Assembly (NCBI GenBank): GCA_036435485.1
Contig: CM071596.1
Coordinates: 16,396,001-16,460,000 of the forward strand
Origin: Saposhnikovia divaricata
Lineage: Eukaryota > Streptophyta > Magnoliopsida > Apiales > Apiaceae
Reading direction: 5' to 3'
Length of the DNA: 64,000 bases
The position numbers and the translations under genes are program-made. Position 1 is the stretch's first letter; each line of letters begins with the position of its first letter. The notes under the pieces are model-generated. The model had not been told where the DNA came from. It saw nothing but the letters and a program-made list of their open reading frames with translations, and did not search any database. This document shows, one piece after another, positions 27,273 through 38,393 of this stretch.

Positions 27273-29896
27273 CAATTAGAAAAACTCTAGCCCAATTAAC
27301 GTGTTTCCAACTTTCCAGTGGTTTCAGAAGTAGAATCATATTTATTTATTTTGATATTTCGTTGGTATATGATTGTTTATGTTAATTTTAATATGGGCCT
27401 TTTGTTATATGAGATGATTGTTGTTTTATTTTGGTACCGAGAAGGAAGGCCTTGCCAGCACTCAAGTTGGTCTATGTTGTGCCTGGCTCAGATCACCGAT
27501 GTTTTTGTCTGAGATATTAAACGTGTATTCTTCATGGCAATTACATAAAGTTGAATGTTATGCAGTTCCGTGACGACTTAAAAGCTTTCAAGTCTCAACA
27601 TTGTCATCTTGTGGATGCTGTCCTATGAAATAACCTGGCAGTCTTTGGAGAATATCAGAACCGTATGAACTATCAAGTATTCAAATATGTGGAGCTTAAT
27701 TTTTTTCTGTACTAACCCATTGAAAGTAAATGATATCATCTTTTACAAAAAACAAGAAGGAAAGATTGGAGAGTTTGATTTTGTCAACTTGCAGAAGGGT
27801 GGCTTAGGATAAATGTTAATTTGGAGCCACTAGTCTCATGCTTAATCCTTCTAAATTTTGCATGGAAATTTATATTGACAGTATTTACTTAAAGCTATTC
27901 ATTGGAAATTTTCACAATAAAATTGGTAGCATCCCGAACAACGTGGTTATCGAGTTTACTTCGAAGAATCACTATCACAATAGGCTAAGGTTTTCACTTG
28001 GGTTGATCCTTGACTTGATCAGGCGCAAATCAATTGCTTGGCAAACTATCACACATATTCTTACATCCAATATACTGGTTTTTCTTCCCCCGTGAAACGT
28101 ATACGACTTGTTTCAACTAGTTTCCAAGACTTTATTTCCAACAAGCATCCAAGTTGGTTTTTATTGTAGTTTGGCTTTGTAATGTCTAAGCTCAAATTCA
28201 ATCATTTAAGTAGGGTAAAATGGCTTAATCATAACTGAACTCAGCCCCAACTTGCAACTGGGTAACTGAACTCAAAAACCTTGCAATTACATAACTCAAT
28301 AAATTAAAACTTGTAACTTGGGCACTAAACAAAAGTAAACTTGAAACTTGGCAACTGAATAAAAATAAACTTGCAATGGGGGCACTGAACAAAATTGAGA
28401 CTGAGAATAAGCAAAATAAACTGATTGAAAGAGGAGAGAGACTGAGATTCAGTTCATTTTTTTTATTTTAAGAAAATATTTGTTTTATAGTTTTTATATA
28501 TAAAAAATTAAGATTTAAAATAAATAACTGAATATGAAATTTTTTAGAAAATTCAAATTTTTTATAAATTAAACAAAGATTAAGATTTTAGAATAAAAAA
28601 CTGAATATGAATTTTATAAGAAAATTCAAATTTTTTATAAATTAAACAAAGATTAAATAAAAAAATTAAGATTTTAAAATAAAAAACAGAATATGTAAAT
28701 TAATAACATATAAAAATTTAAAAAATATATATAATTAGAGATATTAGAAAAGGAGCCGTGCATTGCACGTGTTATAAGCCAGTAAATTAAAAAAAAATTA
28801 AGATTTAAAATATTTGTTTTATAGTTTTTATATATAAATAAAAAATTTAAAATTTTAAAATAAAAACTGTTTTTTTTTGTTCAGGGCCCAATTGTAAGTT
28901 TATTTTTGTTCAATACCCCAGTTGCAAGTTTTTATTAATCTAGTAATGTAAATGCAAGTTACGGATAAGTTCAATTATGTAAGTTGCAAGTTGAGTTTTT
29001 ATTCTGTTAGTTAGGTTAACGGCAGTTACCTAAATGCAAGTTTTAATTTATTGAGTTATGTTTGCAAGGTTTTTGAGTTCAGTTACCCAGTTGCAGTTTG
29101 GGGCTGAGTTCAATTATGATTAAGCCATTTTACCCCAAAAGATTTCTACAATCGAACTTATTATTCTCTACAACTTGGAAATAAGGTTAAATATCAAACT
29201 GGTTACTGAAGTGGTGGCCATATATCACTTTACTCACTGATTTCAACGGGATATCATTTGAATCACTTAAGTCATAATAAATATCAAACAGATACCTATA
29301 AATATGTTATTGAGAATCAAAATAATTTTTTGTTAAATTCTATACATTTTTCTTCAATGCCACCATAACCAAATGAAAAGTCATGGGTTCTAATATTGAA
29401 GATAATATATTTAATTTTTTTTAAATATATTTACTATTTATTTTTAATTAAATCAAAGAAAATAACTAGAAAATTAAATATAAATAGTAAATAAATTTTA
29501 AAAATTTTAAATATATTATCTAAAATACTAGAATCCATGACTTTTCATTTGGTTATGGTGGCATTGAAGAAAAATGTATTGAACTTAACAAAAAATTATT
29601 TTAATTCTCGATCACATATTTAGATGTATCTATTTGATATTTATTATGACTTAAGTGATTGTAATGAGACCCCGTTGAAATTCGTGAGTGAAGTGATATA
29701 TGGCCTCCACTTCAGTGACTAATTTGATATTTAACCCCTTGGAAATATAATTAGTTTGTAAATAAAATTTATCAAGTACAAGTCTGGCCGGGCTGTGAAT
29801 GACTGTTTTTTCTGTCTTTCCGGTCTTTATTCTGTAGGAGCAGATCAGTGAGAATTATATGTAGAATAATGCTTGAATTTGCCTTGGTTGTTGGTT
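27273..29896 (+). repeat. Array unit 10
   Basis: B-type, with private substitutions such as 'ttgcaatggggg' near 28373, 'tggttactg' near 29200 and 'gagtgaagtg' near 29687. Confidence 0.92.
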
Positions 29897-32523
29897 CAAT
29901 TAAAAAAACTCTAGCCCAATTAAAGTGTTTCCAACTTTCCAGTGGTTTCAGAAGTAGAATCATATTTATTTATTTTGATATTTCGTTGGTATATGATTGT
30001 TTATGTTAATTTTAATATGGGCCTTTTGTTATATGAGATGATTGTTGTTTTATTTTGGTACCGAGAAGGAAGGCCTTGCCAGCACTCAAGTTGGTCTATG
30101 TTGTGCCTGGCTCAGATCACCGATGTTTTTGTCTGAGATATTAAACGTGTATTCTTCATGGCAATTACATAAAGTTGAATGTTATGCAGTTCCGTGACGA
30201 CTTAAAAGCTTTCAAGTCTCAACATTGTCATCTTGTGGATGCTGTCCTATGAAATAACCTGGCAGTCTTTGGAGAATATCAGAACCGTATGAACTATCAA
30301 GTATTCAAATATGTGGAGCTTAATTTTTTTCTGTACTAACCCATTGAAAGTAAATGATATCATCTTTTACAAAAAACAAGAAGGAAAGATTGGAGAGTTT
30401 GATTTTGTCAACTTGCAGAAGGGTGGCTTAGGATAAATGTTAATTTGGAGCCACTAGTCTCATGCTTAATCCTTCTAAATTTTTCATGGAAATTTATATT
30501 GACAGTATTTACTTAAAGCTATTCATTGGAAATTTTCACAATAAAATTGGTAGCATCCCGAACAACGTGGTTATCGAGTTTACTTCGAAGAATCACTATC
30601 ACAATAGGCTAAGGTTTTCACTTGGGTTGATCCTTGACTTGATCAGGCGCAAATCAATTGCTTGGCAAACTATCACACATATTCTTACATCCAATATACT
30701 GGTTTTTCTTCCCCCGTGAAACGTATACGACTTGTTTCAACTAGTTTCCAAGACTTTATTTCCAACAAGCATCCAAGTTGGTTTTTATTGCAGTTTGGCT
30801 TTGTAATGTCTAAGCTCAAATTCAATCATTTAAGTAGGGTAAAATGACTTAATCATAACTGAACTCAGCCCCAACTTGCAACTGGGTAACTGAACTCAAA
30901 AACCTTGCAATTACATAACTCAATAAATTAAAACTTGTAACTTGGGCACTAAACAAAAGTAAACTTGAAACTTGGCAACTGAATAAAAATAAACTTGCAA
31001 CGGGGGCACTGAACAAAATTGAGACTGAGAATAAGCAAAATAAACTGATTGAAAGAGCAGAGAGACTGAGATTCAGTTCATTTTTTTTATTTTAAGAAAA
31101 TATTTGTTTTATAGTTTTTATATATAAAAAATTAAGATTGTAAAATAAAAAACTGAATATGAAATTTTTTAGAAAATTCAAATTTTTTTATAAATTAAAC
31201 AAAGATTAAGATTTTAGAATAAAAAACTGAATATGAATTTTATAAGAAAATTCAAATTTTTTTTAAATTAAACAAAGATTAAATAAAAAAATTAAGATTT
31301 TAAAATAAAAAACAGAATATGTAAATTAATAACATATAAAAATTTAAAAAATATATATAATTAGAGATATTAGAAAAGGAGCCGTGCATTGCACGTGTTA
31401 TAAGCCAGTAAATTAAAAAAAAAATTAAGATTTAAAATATTTGTTTTATAGTTTTTATATATAAATAAAAAATTTAAAATTTTGAAATAAAAACTGTTTT
31501 TTTTTTCAGGGCCCAATTGTAAGTTTATTTTTGTTCAATACCCCAGTTGCAAGTTTTTATTAATCTAGTAATGTAAATGCAAGTTACGGATAAGTTCAGT
31601 TATGTAAGTTGCAAGTTGAGTTTTTATTCTGTTAGTTAGGTTAACGGCAGTTACCTAAATGCAAGTTTTAATTTATTGAGTTATGTAATTGCAAGGTTTT
31701 TGAGTTCAGTTACCCAGTTGCAGTTTGGGGCTGAGTTCAATTATGATTAAGCCATTTTACCCCAAAAGATTTCTACAATCGAACTTATTATTCTCTACAA
31801 CTTGGAAATAAGGTTAAATATCAAACTGGTCACTGAAGTGGTGGCCATATATCACTTTACTCACTGATTTCAACGGGATCTCATTTGAATCACTTAAGTC
31901 ATAATAAATATCAAACAAATACCTATAAATATGTTATTGAGAATCAAAATAATTTTTTGTTAAATTCTATACATTTTTCTTCAATGCCACCATAACCAAA
32001 TGAAAAGTCATGGGTTCTAATATTGAAGATAATATATTTAAATTTTTTAAAATATATTTACTATTTATTTTTAATTAAATCAAAGAAAATAACTAGAAAA
32101 TTAAATATAAATAGTAAATAAATTTTAAAAATTTTAAATATATTATCTAAAATACTAGAATCCATGACTTTTCATTTGGTTATGGTGGCATTGAAGAAAA
32201 ATGTATTGAACTTAACAAAAAATTATTTTAATTCTCGATCACATATTTAGATGTATCTATTTGATATTTATTATGACTTAAGTGATTGTAATGAGACCCC
32301 GTTGAAATTCGTGAGTAAAGTGATATATGGCCTCCACTTCAGTGACTAATTTGATATTTAACCCCTTGGAAATATAATTAGTTTGTAAATAAAATTTATC
32401 AAGTACAAGTCTGGCCGGGCTGTGAATGACTGTTTTTTCTGTCTTTCCGGTCTTTATTCTGTAGGAGCAGATCAGTGAGAATTATATGTAGAATAATGCT
32501 TGAATTTGCCTTGGTTGTTGGTT
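29897..32523 (+). repeat. Array unit 11
   Basis: B-type, sharing 'tttttcatgg' (30481) with unit 9 and the 'cagggccc' junction without the preceding 'gtt' (about 31506) with unit 8. Confidence 0.92.
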
Positions 32524-34729
32524 CAATTAGAAAAACTCTAGCCCAATTAACGTGTTTCCAACTTTCTAGTGGTTTCAGAAGTAGAATCATATTTATTTAT
32601 TTTGATATTTCGTTGGTATATGATTGTTTATGTTAATTTTAATATGGGCCTTTTGTTATATGAGATGATTGTTGTTTTATTTTGGTACCGAGAAGGAAGG
32701 CCTTGCCAGCACTCAAGTTGGTCTATGTTGTGCCTGGCTCAGATCACCGATGTTTTTGTCTGAGATATTAAACGTGTATTCTTCATGGCAATTACATAAA
32801 GTTGAATGTTATGCAGTTCCGTGACGACTTAAAAGCTTTCAAGTCTCAACATTGTCATCTTGTGGATGCTGTCCTATGAAATAACCTGGCAGTCTTTGGA
32901 GAATATCAGAACCGTATGAACTATCAAGTATTCAAATATGTGGAGCTTAATTTTTTTCTGTACTAACCCATTGAAAGTAAATGATATCATCTTTTACAAA
33001 AAACAAGAAGGAAAGATTGGAGAGTTTGATTTTGTCAACTTGCAGAAGGGTGGCTTAGGATAAATGTTAATTTGGAGCCACTAGTCTCATGCTTAATCCT
33101 TCTAAATTTTGCATGGAAATTTATATTGACAGTATTTACTTAAAGCTATTCATTGGAAATTTTCACAATAAAATTGGTAGCATCCCGAACAACGTGGTTA
33201 TCGAGTTTACTTCAAAGAATCACTATCACAATAGGCTAAGGTTTTCACTTGGGTTGATCCTTGACTTGATCAGGCGCAAATCAATTGCTTGGCAAACTAT
33301 CACACATATTCTTACATCCAATATACTGGTTTTTCTTCCCCCGTGAAACGTATACGACTTGTTTCAACTAGTTTCCAAGACTTTATTTCCAACAAGCATC
33401 CAAGTTGATTTTTATTGTAGTTTGGCTTTGTAATGTCTAAGCTCAAATTCAATCATTTAAGTAGGGTAAAATGGCTTAATCATAACTGAACTCAGCCCCA
33501 ATTTGCAACTGGGTAACTGAACTCAAAAACCTTGCAATTACATAACTCAATAAATTAAAACTTGTAACTTGGGCACTAAACAAAAGTAAACTTGCAACTG
33601 AATAAAAATAAACTTGCAACGGGGGCACTGAACAAAATTGAGACTGAGAATAAGCAAAATAAACTGATTGAAAGAGGAGAGAGACTGAGATTCAGTTCAT
33701 TTTTTTTATTTTAAGAAAATATTTGTTTTATAGTTTTTATATATAAAAAATTAAGATTTTAAAATAAAAAACTGAATATGAAATTTTTTAGAAAATTCAA
33801 ATTTTTTATAAATTAAACGAAGATTAATATTTTAGAATAAAAAACTGAATATGAATTTTATAAGAAAATTCAAATTTTTATAAATTAAACAAAGATTAAA
33901 TAAAAAAATTAAGATTTTAAAATAAAAAACAGAATATGTAAATTAATAACATATAAAAATTTAAAAAATATATATAATTAGAGATATTAGAAAAGGAGCT
34001 GTGCATTGCACGTGTTATAAGCTACTAGTAAATTAAAAAAAATTAAGATTTAAAATATTTGTTTTATAGTTTTTATATATAAATAAAAAATTTAAAATTT
34101 TAAAATAAAAACTGTTTTTTTTGTTCAGGGCCCAATTTTAAGTTTATTTTTGTTCAATACCCAAGTTGCAAGTTTTTATTAATCTAGTAATGTAAATGCA
34201 AGTTACGGATAAGTTCAGTTATGTAAGTTGCAAGTTCAGTTTTTATTCTGTTTGTTAGGTTAACGGCAGTTACCTAAATGCAAGTTTTAATTTATTGAGT
34301 TATGTAATTGCAAGGTTTTTGAGTTCAGTTACCCAATTGTAGTTTGGGGCTGAGTTCAATTATGATTAAGCCATTTTACCCCAAAAGATTTCTACAATCG
34401 AACTTATTATTCTCTACAACTTGGAAATAAGGTTAAATATCAAACTGGTCACTGAAGTGGTGGCCATATATCACTTTACTCACTGATTTCAACGGGATCT
34501 CATTTGAATCACTTAAGTCATAATAAATATCAAACAGATACCTATAAATATGTGATTGAGAATCAAAATAATTTTTTGTTAAGTTCTATACATGTTTCTT
34601 CAATGCCACCATAACCAAATGAAAAGTCATGGGTTCTAATATTGAAGATAATATATTTAAATTTTTTAAAATCTATTTACTATTTATTTTTAATTAAATC
34701 AAAGAAAATAACTAGAAAATTAAATATAT
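32524..34729 (+). repeat. Array unit 12, truncated
   Basis: A-type unit (no insertion near 33594, 'gctactagtaaatt' at 34019) that stops after 2206 bp, within MITE B at 'gaaaattaaatat'. It carries more private changes near its end ('tgtgattgag', 'aagttctatac', 'aaatctattt'), as expected of an array edge that escapes homogenisation. Confidence 0.92.
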
Positions 34730-34813
34730 TAAAGTTAGACTGGAAATCAGGGATAACGTTTCTGTGTATGATTCATGTTGTGCACTTTTGTGCTTACTGA
34801 CGCAATGGCGATG
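34730..34813. other. Short unique spacer between array and retroelement
   Basis: 84 bp that match neither neighbour. Nothing recognisable; it carries the left insertion flank of the next element. Confidence 0.6.
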
Positions 34814-35139
34814 TGTTATGAACTACGATGTAAAAATCACAATCACACTAACTTATAATAATAATAGAGAAAAAGAACAAGGAGTCAACTATTTAAGATT
34901 TACAATGAAGATAATAAACGAACACAAAAGCAACTACTCGGTCCTTGGAGAGGCCGCCTCTCCCAACTACTAGAGTGTTTACAACCAAATCATCGATGAA
35001 AAACCCTAACACCACGTTCCCCCAGTTACATATTGTCTTTTCTTTTACAATTACTCTTCTGCCCCTTTGACTGGATCATTGACCTCCTCTGCTGCAATTA
35101 CCTTTTTACCAACCTGTTTCTTGTTCTTTCTCTAGTACA
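34814..35139 (-). repeat. 3' LTR of the mosaic element
   Basis: On the plus strand it starts TGTTATGAACTACG and ends CTCTAGTACA, so it is TG...CA on both strands. It is 326 bp, with the same body as the right LTR but 'ataataata' shorter by two triplets. Confidence 0.85.
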
Positions 35140-35184
35140 TTTCAGCGGTTCTGAAACAATTGTATTCATGATAATACCCTCGCC

Positions 35185-35286
35185 TCAAAGTCTCACCTTG
35201 TCCTCAAGGTGAAAGGTGGGAAACTGATTGTTGATCATTTGAGCGTCCTCCCACGTGACTTCAAATAGTGACAGATGTTTCCATTT
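35185..35286 (-). pseudogene. Ty3/gypsy pol C-terminal tail
   Basis: The last ~33 codons before the TGA contain WKHLS, TWEDA and FPTFHLEDKV. This is the usual end of plant Ty3/gypsy polyproteins, where a chromodomain-like strand is followed by '(A/V)TWED...FP.F.LEDKV'. It is joined in frame to the preceding captured sequence, so the retroelement's own stop codon terminates the mosaic frame. The rest of pol is missing. Confidence 0.8.
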
Positions 35287-36204
35287 TGAGTAAAGCTTCC
35301 GCATCTTGTGGCACAAATCTCCATAGCTGGTTGCAATTAGTCCAACATAGTCCACTACTTGACCTGGGTTGGTTGTCACTCGAAGATCAGCGCTGACTTG
35401 TTCAAAGCTCTCAGGACCATTCATCCCCGCATCTTGATGTACATCCCTTGGTATGCTTCCTTTACTATTGACTACCACATCCTGATACTTGTAAGCCTTT
35501 TTTAACCTCTCCAACAATCTCTTCTTTGCCTCACTGCCGGGGAAGGATTCTGTAAAATCATAAGAAGTTACCTTCTTCTCCTCTAATTCACTTGCAGAAA
35601 CATCTTCAGAAAAATCATATAGACCTCTAATATCAGGACTTCCACTAAATGGGGACGGAAAATTATTCATCATGTAACCAGAATCCTCGACTATTTCCCC
35701 TTTAAATTCTTTAGCAGCTTCTCTCCTATTCTTCATGCGACTGTAAGTGTCTCTCATTTCCCCAGTAGCTTTCTTGACAGTTTCTGTTACTTCTCTAGAC
35801 TTTTGCCTTGAGAAGTCTATGTCTTTCAAAATATCCATATTTTTATAGTATTCTACCCTCGAACTATCTCTATATTGTTCACGGTCACTAACGACAGAGA
35901 AATCAAATTGTGAAGAATCAGGCGATGAGAAAGAGTTGAAAGCATTATGTGACTTCACATAGTTTGTGTTTAGAATAACAATCCTTTTAGCCATAATGTG
36001 AGACTCACCTTTTCTGTCTGGGGTACTGATTGATGCTTCCATTTCATCAGACTCATACATATGCTTTATGATGGAGGTAATCCCAAGAGTTTCACTTAAA
36101 AGCTCTCGATAATTATCCTTCACTTTGCCTTCAGTATCTCTGTACTTATTTATTACAGAAACTAGTAACTTTAAAGTCTTCATGTTAGTATCAGAAATTC
36201 TGAC
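35287..36204 (-). pseudogene. Captured coding segment(s) of unrecognised origin
   Basis: About 306 codons open throughout, in frame with the site-1 protease fragment upstream and the pol tail downstream. It is rich in Ser, Glu, Asp and Lys with a charged, probably coiled stretch (codons with KKATGEMRDTY and RMKNRREAAKEFKG) and low-complexity acidic parts. I do not recognise a family. Given the rest of the element it is probably one or more further host-gene pieces, or a divergent retroelement region. The absence of any stop over more than 900 nt argues for recent coding origin. Confidence 0.6.
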
Positions 36205-36540
36205 CTTGGTTGAACTGGAGATTAATATGTTCTGCGTGGCTTTTCTCTCCGAGTCATCCAAGAAGGGAAAGCTGTATACATAACCACCCTTCGGAAATGT
36301 TACTATATTGGTTCCTGATGCATATCAACTCTGTTCACCAGTAACAGAAAAATCACCATTAAGAATTTTATCTCCGAATGCAATTCCAAGTGGGGCCAAA
36401 AGATCATTCAGTGCAGGAATATTCGCACTGCCAGTGACAGGGGTCCACCAGCTTCTTGTATTATCATTAAAAAACCTCATCTTAACCATTGTGTCTACGT
36501 TATACCAGTCAGAAAAAATAGCAAGACCCAGTTCTCGTAT
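36205..36540 (-). pseudogene. Captured fragment of site-1 protease (S1P, subtilisin-like)
   Basis: Encodes a segment with SDWYNVDTMVKM, NTRSWWTPVTG, NDLLAPLGIAFGD and GYVYSFPFLDDSE. I recognise this as the region after the catalytic domain of plant membrane-bound transcription factor site-1 protease (SBT6.1 family), a Golgi subtilase. About 110 residues are present of a protein of roughly 1000. One in-frame TGA at 36325-36327 interrupts it where an Arg is expected. The frame continues unbroken in phase on both sides. No intron is visible. The upstream junction to the kinase fragment lies near 36537, the downstream junction near 36204. Confidence 0.85.
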
Positions 36541-36825
36541 TCTAGTTGAGCTACTGCTTAGGTTCAAACTCGAAAATTCAGAAAGTGAAGCTGCTAACCC
36601 AAAATCTGCAATACGAGCAATCATGTTTTTGTCAAGCAAGATGTTTCTTGGTTTTATATCACAATAAATAATTCAATTAGCGCATTGATGATGAAGATAA
36701 CCGAGTGCACTTGCTACATCAATTGCTATGTTTATCCTGGCATGAAGGCTCAGTAATCTAGGTTTGATGGACCCGTCATGGTATGCTTTATTTGTTGGAT
36801 GCAGCCATATCTCAAAACTCCCATG
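36537..36825 (-). pseudogene. Captured fragment of an LRR receptor-like kinase domain
   Basis: Encodes part of the kinase domain of a plant LRR receptor kinase: WLHP, then RINIAIDVASALGYLHHQC (helix alphaE), the catalytic loop YCDIKPRNILLD and the activation-segment IADFGLA. The residue before the catalytic Asp is Cys rather than Arg, the non-RD type seen in subfamily XII immune receptors (FLS2, EFR, XA21). An in-frame TGA at 36673-36675 separates the HHQC helix from the catalytic loop. About 95 codons are present, with no N-lobe, LRRs or C-lobe end, so it cannot be a functional kinase. Confidence 0.87.
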
Positions 36826-37044
36826 ATCCATGAACTCATTAGGATCAAGAAAGTGAAGCAGAGCCCAAAGCTCCTCAACACTATTTTGCAGTGTAGTACC
36901 AGTTATAAGCAACATGTTCTTGGTGCTGACTTCCGAAAGTGTTATATACAATGATGCTTCACTGTTCTTTAGACTATGTGCTTCCTCAACCATGAGATAG
37001 TTCCACTTAAGCCTAGAAAGCACTCCCTTCAGCAGTACTTCATA
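36826..37044 (-). pseudogene. Captured fragment of a CHD-type SNF2 chromatin remodeler
   Basis: Encodes LKWNYLMVEEAHSLKN (helicase motif II region, DEAH-like; here EEAH), LLITGTTLQNSVEELWALL (motif III; TGTPLQN in active enzymes, here TGTTLQN) and HFLDPNEF. This combination is that of plant CHD1-like remodelers (CHR5 type). About 73 codons. Two key positions differ from the consensus (D to E in DEAH, P to T in motif III). It is fused in frame to the E1 fragment upstream, near Tyr of ARLYE, and to the kinase fragment downstream. Confidence 0.85.
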
Positions 37045-37777
37045 GAGCCTGGCATTGACATTGTCCAAGGCCTTAACAACAACATTTAGATTCTCCCAAA
37101 AGGTATCATCAAAAACATTTTTCGTCTCAGGATCAACACGATTCTGCAGTGCTTTGATGTTACGACTAAGATTTATCAATGCAGCAGCAGTAACAGCCAC
37201 ACTTGATTTAACCTGCCCTATACTCCAATCACGGAAAAGAAATTGCTTGCCGAGGTTACTCTTTTCAATTACATCATCATAAATGAAAGCTAGCTTTCCC
37301 TAACAGCTACAAGAAACTCCCATTAGAGCTAAATTCTTCAGTAACTCATAGCCAAGAGTGCCACATCCCACAACAAACACCTGAGCATCTTCCAGGTTCT
37401 TCTGGGGTTTAGCCCCAAAAATCGATATCTGTGCATCACACCGGCTATTCAACGGTTTGAAGTCGTTAAAATCCAGCTGCTCAGTGCGAAGTGACTCAAT
37501 CGAGTCAAAGTAGAAGAACTGGAAAAGTGGACGAAACCTTCCAGAGCATGCTTTCCTAACCTCCTGACCAACAATTCCACCAAACATAGCGGCCATAGGA
37601 TTCAGAACAGCTCGAGCACCAATTGTAGAGTGATGCAGAAGCTTTGAGTTTATATCATCCAGTTTATCATGTCTCAAGGTCTCGTTGATTTTTCCAGCAA
37701 TAGATACAAGTTTATCTCCATCTTCTTCTTGAACCAGCAACCGGTAAACGTCCTAATTCAGACTCAAACTTTGAATC
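37044..37777 (-). pseudogene. Captured fragment of ubiquitin-activating enzyme E1
   Basis: About 245 codons of a plant E1 (UBA1 type): SELGRLPVAGS, RAVLNPMAAMFGG, VGQEVRKACSG, FQFFYFDS, NSRCDAQISIFG, VFVVGCGTLGYELLKN (nucleotide-binding Gly motif of the active adenylation domain), EKSNLGKQFLFRDW and FDDTFWENLN..ALDNVNARLY. E1 activates ubiquitin at the head of the ubiquitin pathway. Lesions: one extra base near 37738 (frame change after PVAGS) and a TAG at 37300-37302. Plant E1 genes have introns, and none is seen across this ~730 nt, so capture from a spliced RNA is likely. Confidence 0.9.
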
Positions 37778-38086
37778 CGTTCTAGATTCAAAATCGGGGC
37801 GCATATGATGATAGTCCTTCCAAAAGGTTGAACCCCATCTCGCCATTAAACCCACTTTCTTAGTAGATTTCTGTGAATCCGAAAATGCACCATCACTGGC
37901 AGCTACATCATTATATACATTAGTCCATTTTTGATGGCCATCTCCACCAGGATCAAGGATTAGAACAGTCTCATATCCTTCGCCTTTCCTACACCTATCA
38001 TTCTCAATTTTTTTAACGGCATCTCCCACTCCATTATTTTTTGCATATACATCCATTGACATTCCATCATTATTACTACCTTGCAC
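37778..38086 (-). pseudogene. Captured coding segment of unrecognised origin (5' part)
   Basis: About 100 open codons upstream of the E1 fragment, with KKVGLMARWGSTFWKDYHHMRPDF near its end. I do not recognise the family. It is joined to the E1 piece near 37777 without a visible intron. The upstream limit is uncertain because the frame has no ATG start (first codon GTG by position). A stop-containing stretch (38090-38237) separates it from the gag-like start. Confidence 0.5.
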
Positions 38087-38237
38087 AATTTGCTCCAGGA
38101 TGATTCTCGATCCCCTCTAAATTTTCTAGTGTAGGCAAATCAATTGATTGAAAATCAGTTAGAGTTGAATTTACCTCAGCTTGAAAATTGAGATGGTCCG
38201 TCGTGCTTTTCCTCTCAAGATCCCACTCTGCCAGTGA

Positions 38238-38369
38238 CTAACGCACTGCATCCATTGCTTTCTCAATAGCCTCCTCCACCCCTTTCGTAATCAATTCTTT
38301 CATCTCCTCTTTGAAATCTGGCATTTCCTCCGATATCTCTGATTTCTGCGACGCCGTTGAGTGCCCCAT
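38238..38369 (-). pseudogene. gag-like N-terminal leader of the mosaic element
   Basis: ATG at 38367-38369 lies ten bases inside the primer-binding site. It opens a 43-codon frame (MGHSTASQKSE..., then a Glu/Lys-rich helix EEMKELITKGVEEAIEKAM) ending in TAG at 38238-38240. Position, charge pattern and distance to the primer site fit the start of a Ty3/gypsy gag. After the stop the same frame continues with charged sequence to about 38095. Confidence 0.6.
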
Positions 38370-38378
38370 TCTCGAACA

Positions 38379-38390
38379 GCTCTGATACCA
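38379..38390 (-). promoter_or_regulatory. Primer-binding site (initiator tRNA-Met)
   Basis: On the minus strand it reads TGGTATCAGAGC, a perfect complement to the 3' end of plant initiator Met-tRNA, three bases from the end of the 5' LTR. Confidence 0.9.
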
Positions 38391-38393
38391 ATT

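Larger units (their letters stand above)
1..34729. repeat. Tandem array of a ~2.62-kb unit (macrosatellite)
   Basis: The same sequence recurs head to tail with spacings of 2618-2631 bp. Eleven complete units and one truncated unit (ending at 34729) are present, and the first base already lies within the repeat, so the array continues to the left. Neighbouring units look about 98-99% alike by eye. Each unit is made of a ~1.1-kb core of unknown origin, a 0.92-kb inverted-repeat element and a 0.56-kb foldback MITE. Short ORFs of 60-95 codons recur in every unit but have no recognisable domain, so the array is treated as noncoding. The last unit stops abruptly inside its MITE. Confidence 0.97.

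Noticed and set aside
1..34729. Centromeric satellite
   Set aside because: Unit length of 2.6 kb with embedded transposons and no ~150-180-bp periodicity; nothing in the sequence argues for centromere identity.
36308..36667. 119-codon plus-strand ORF over the S1P/kinase fragments
   Set aside because: It is the shadow of minus-strand captured coding sequence; the minus strand carries the recognisable protein motifs.
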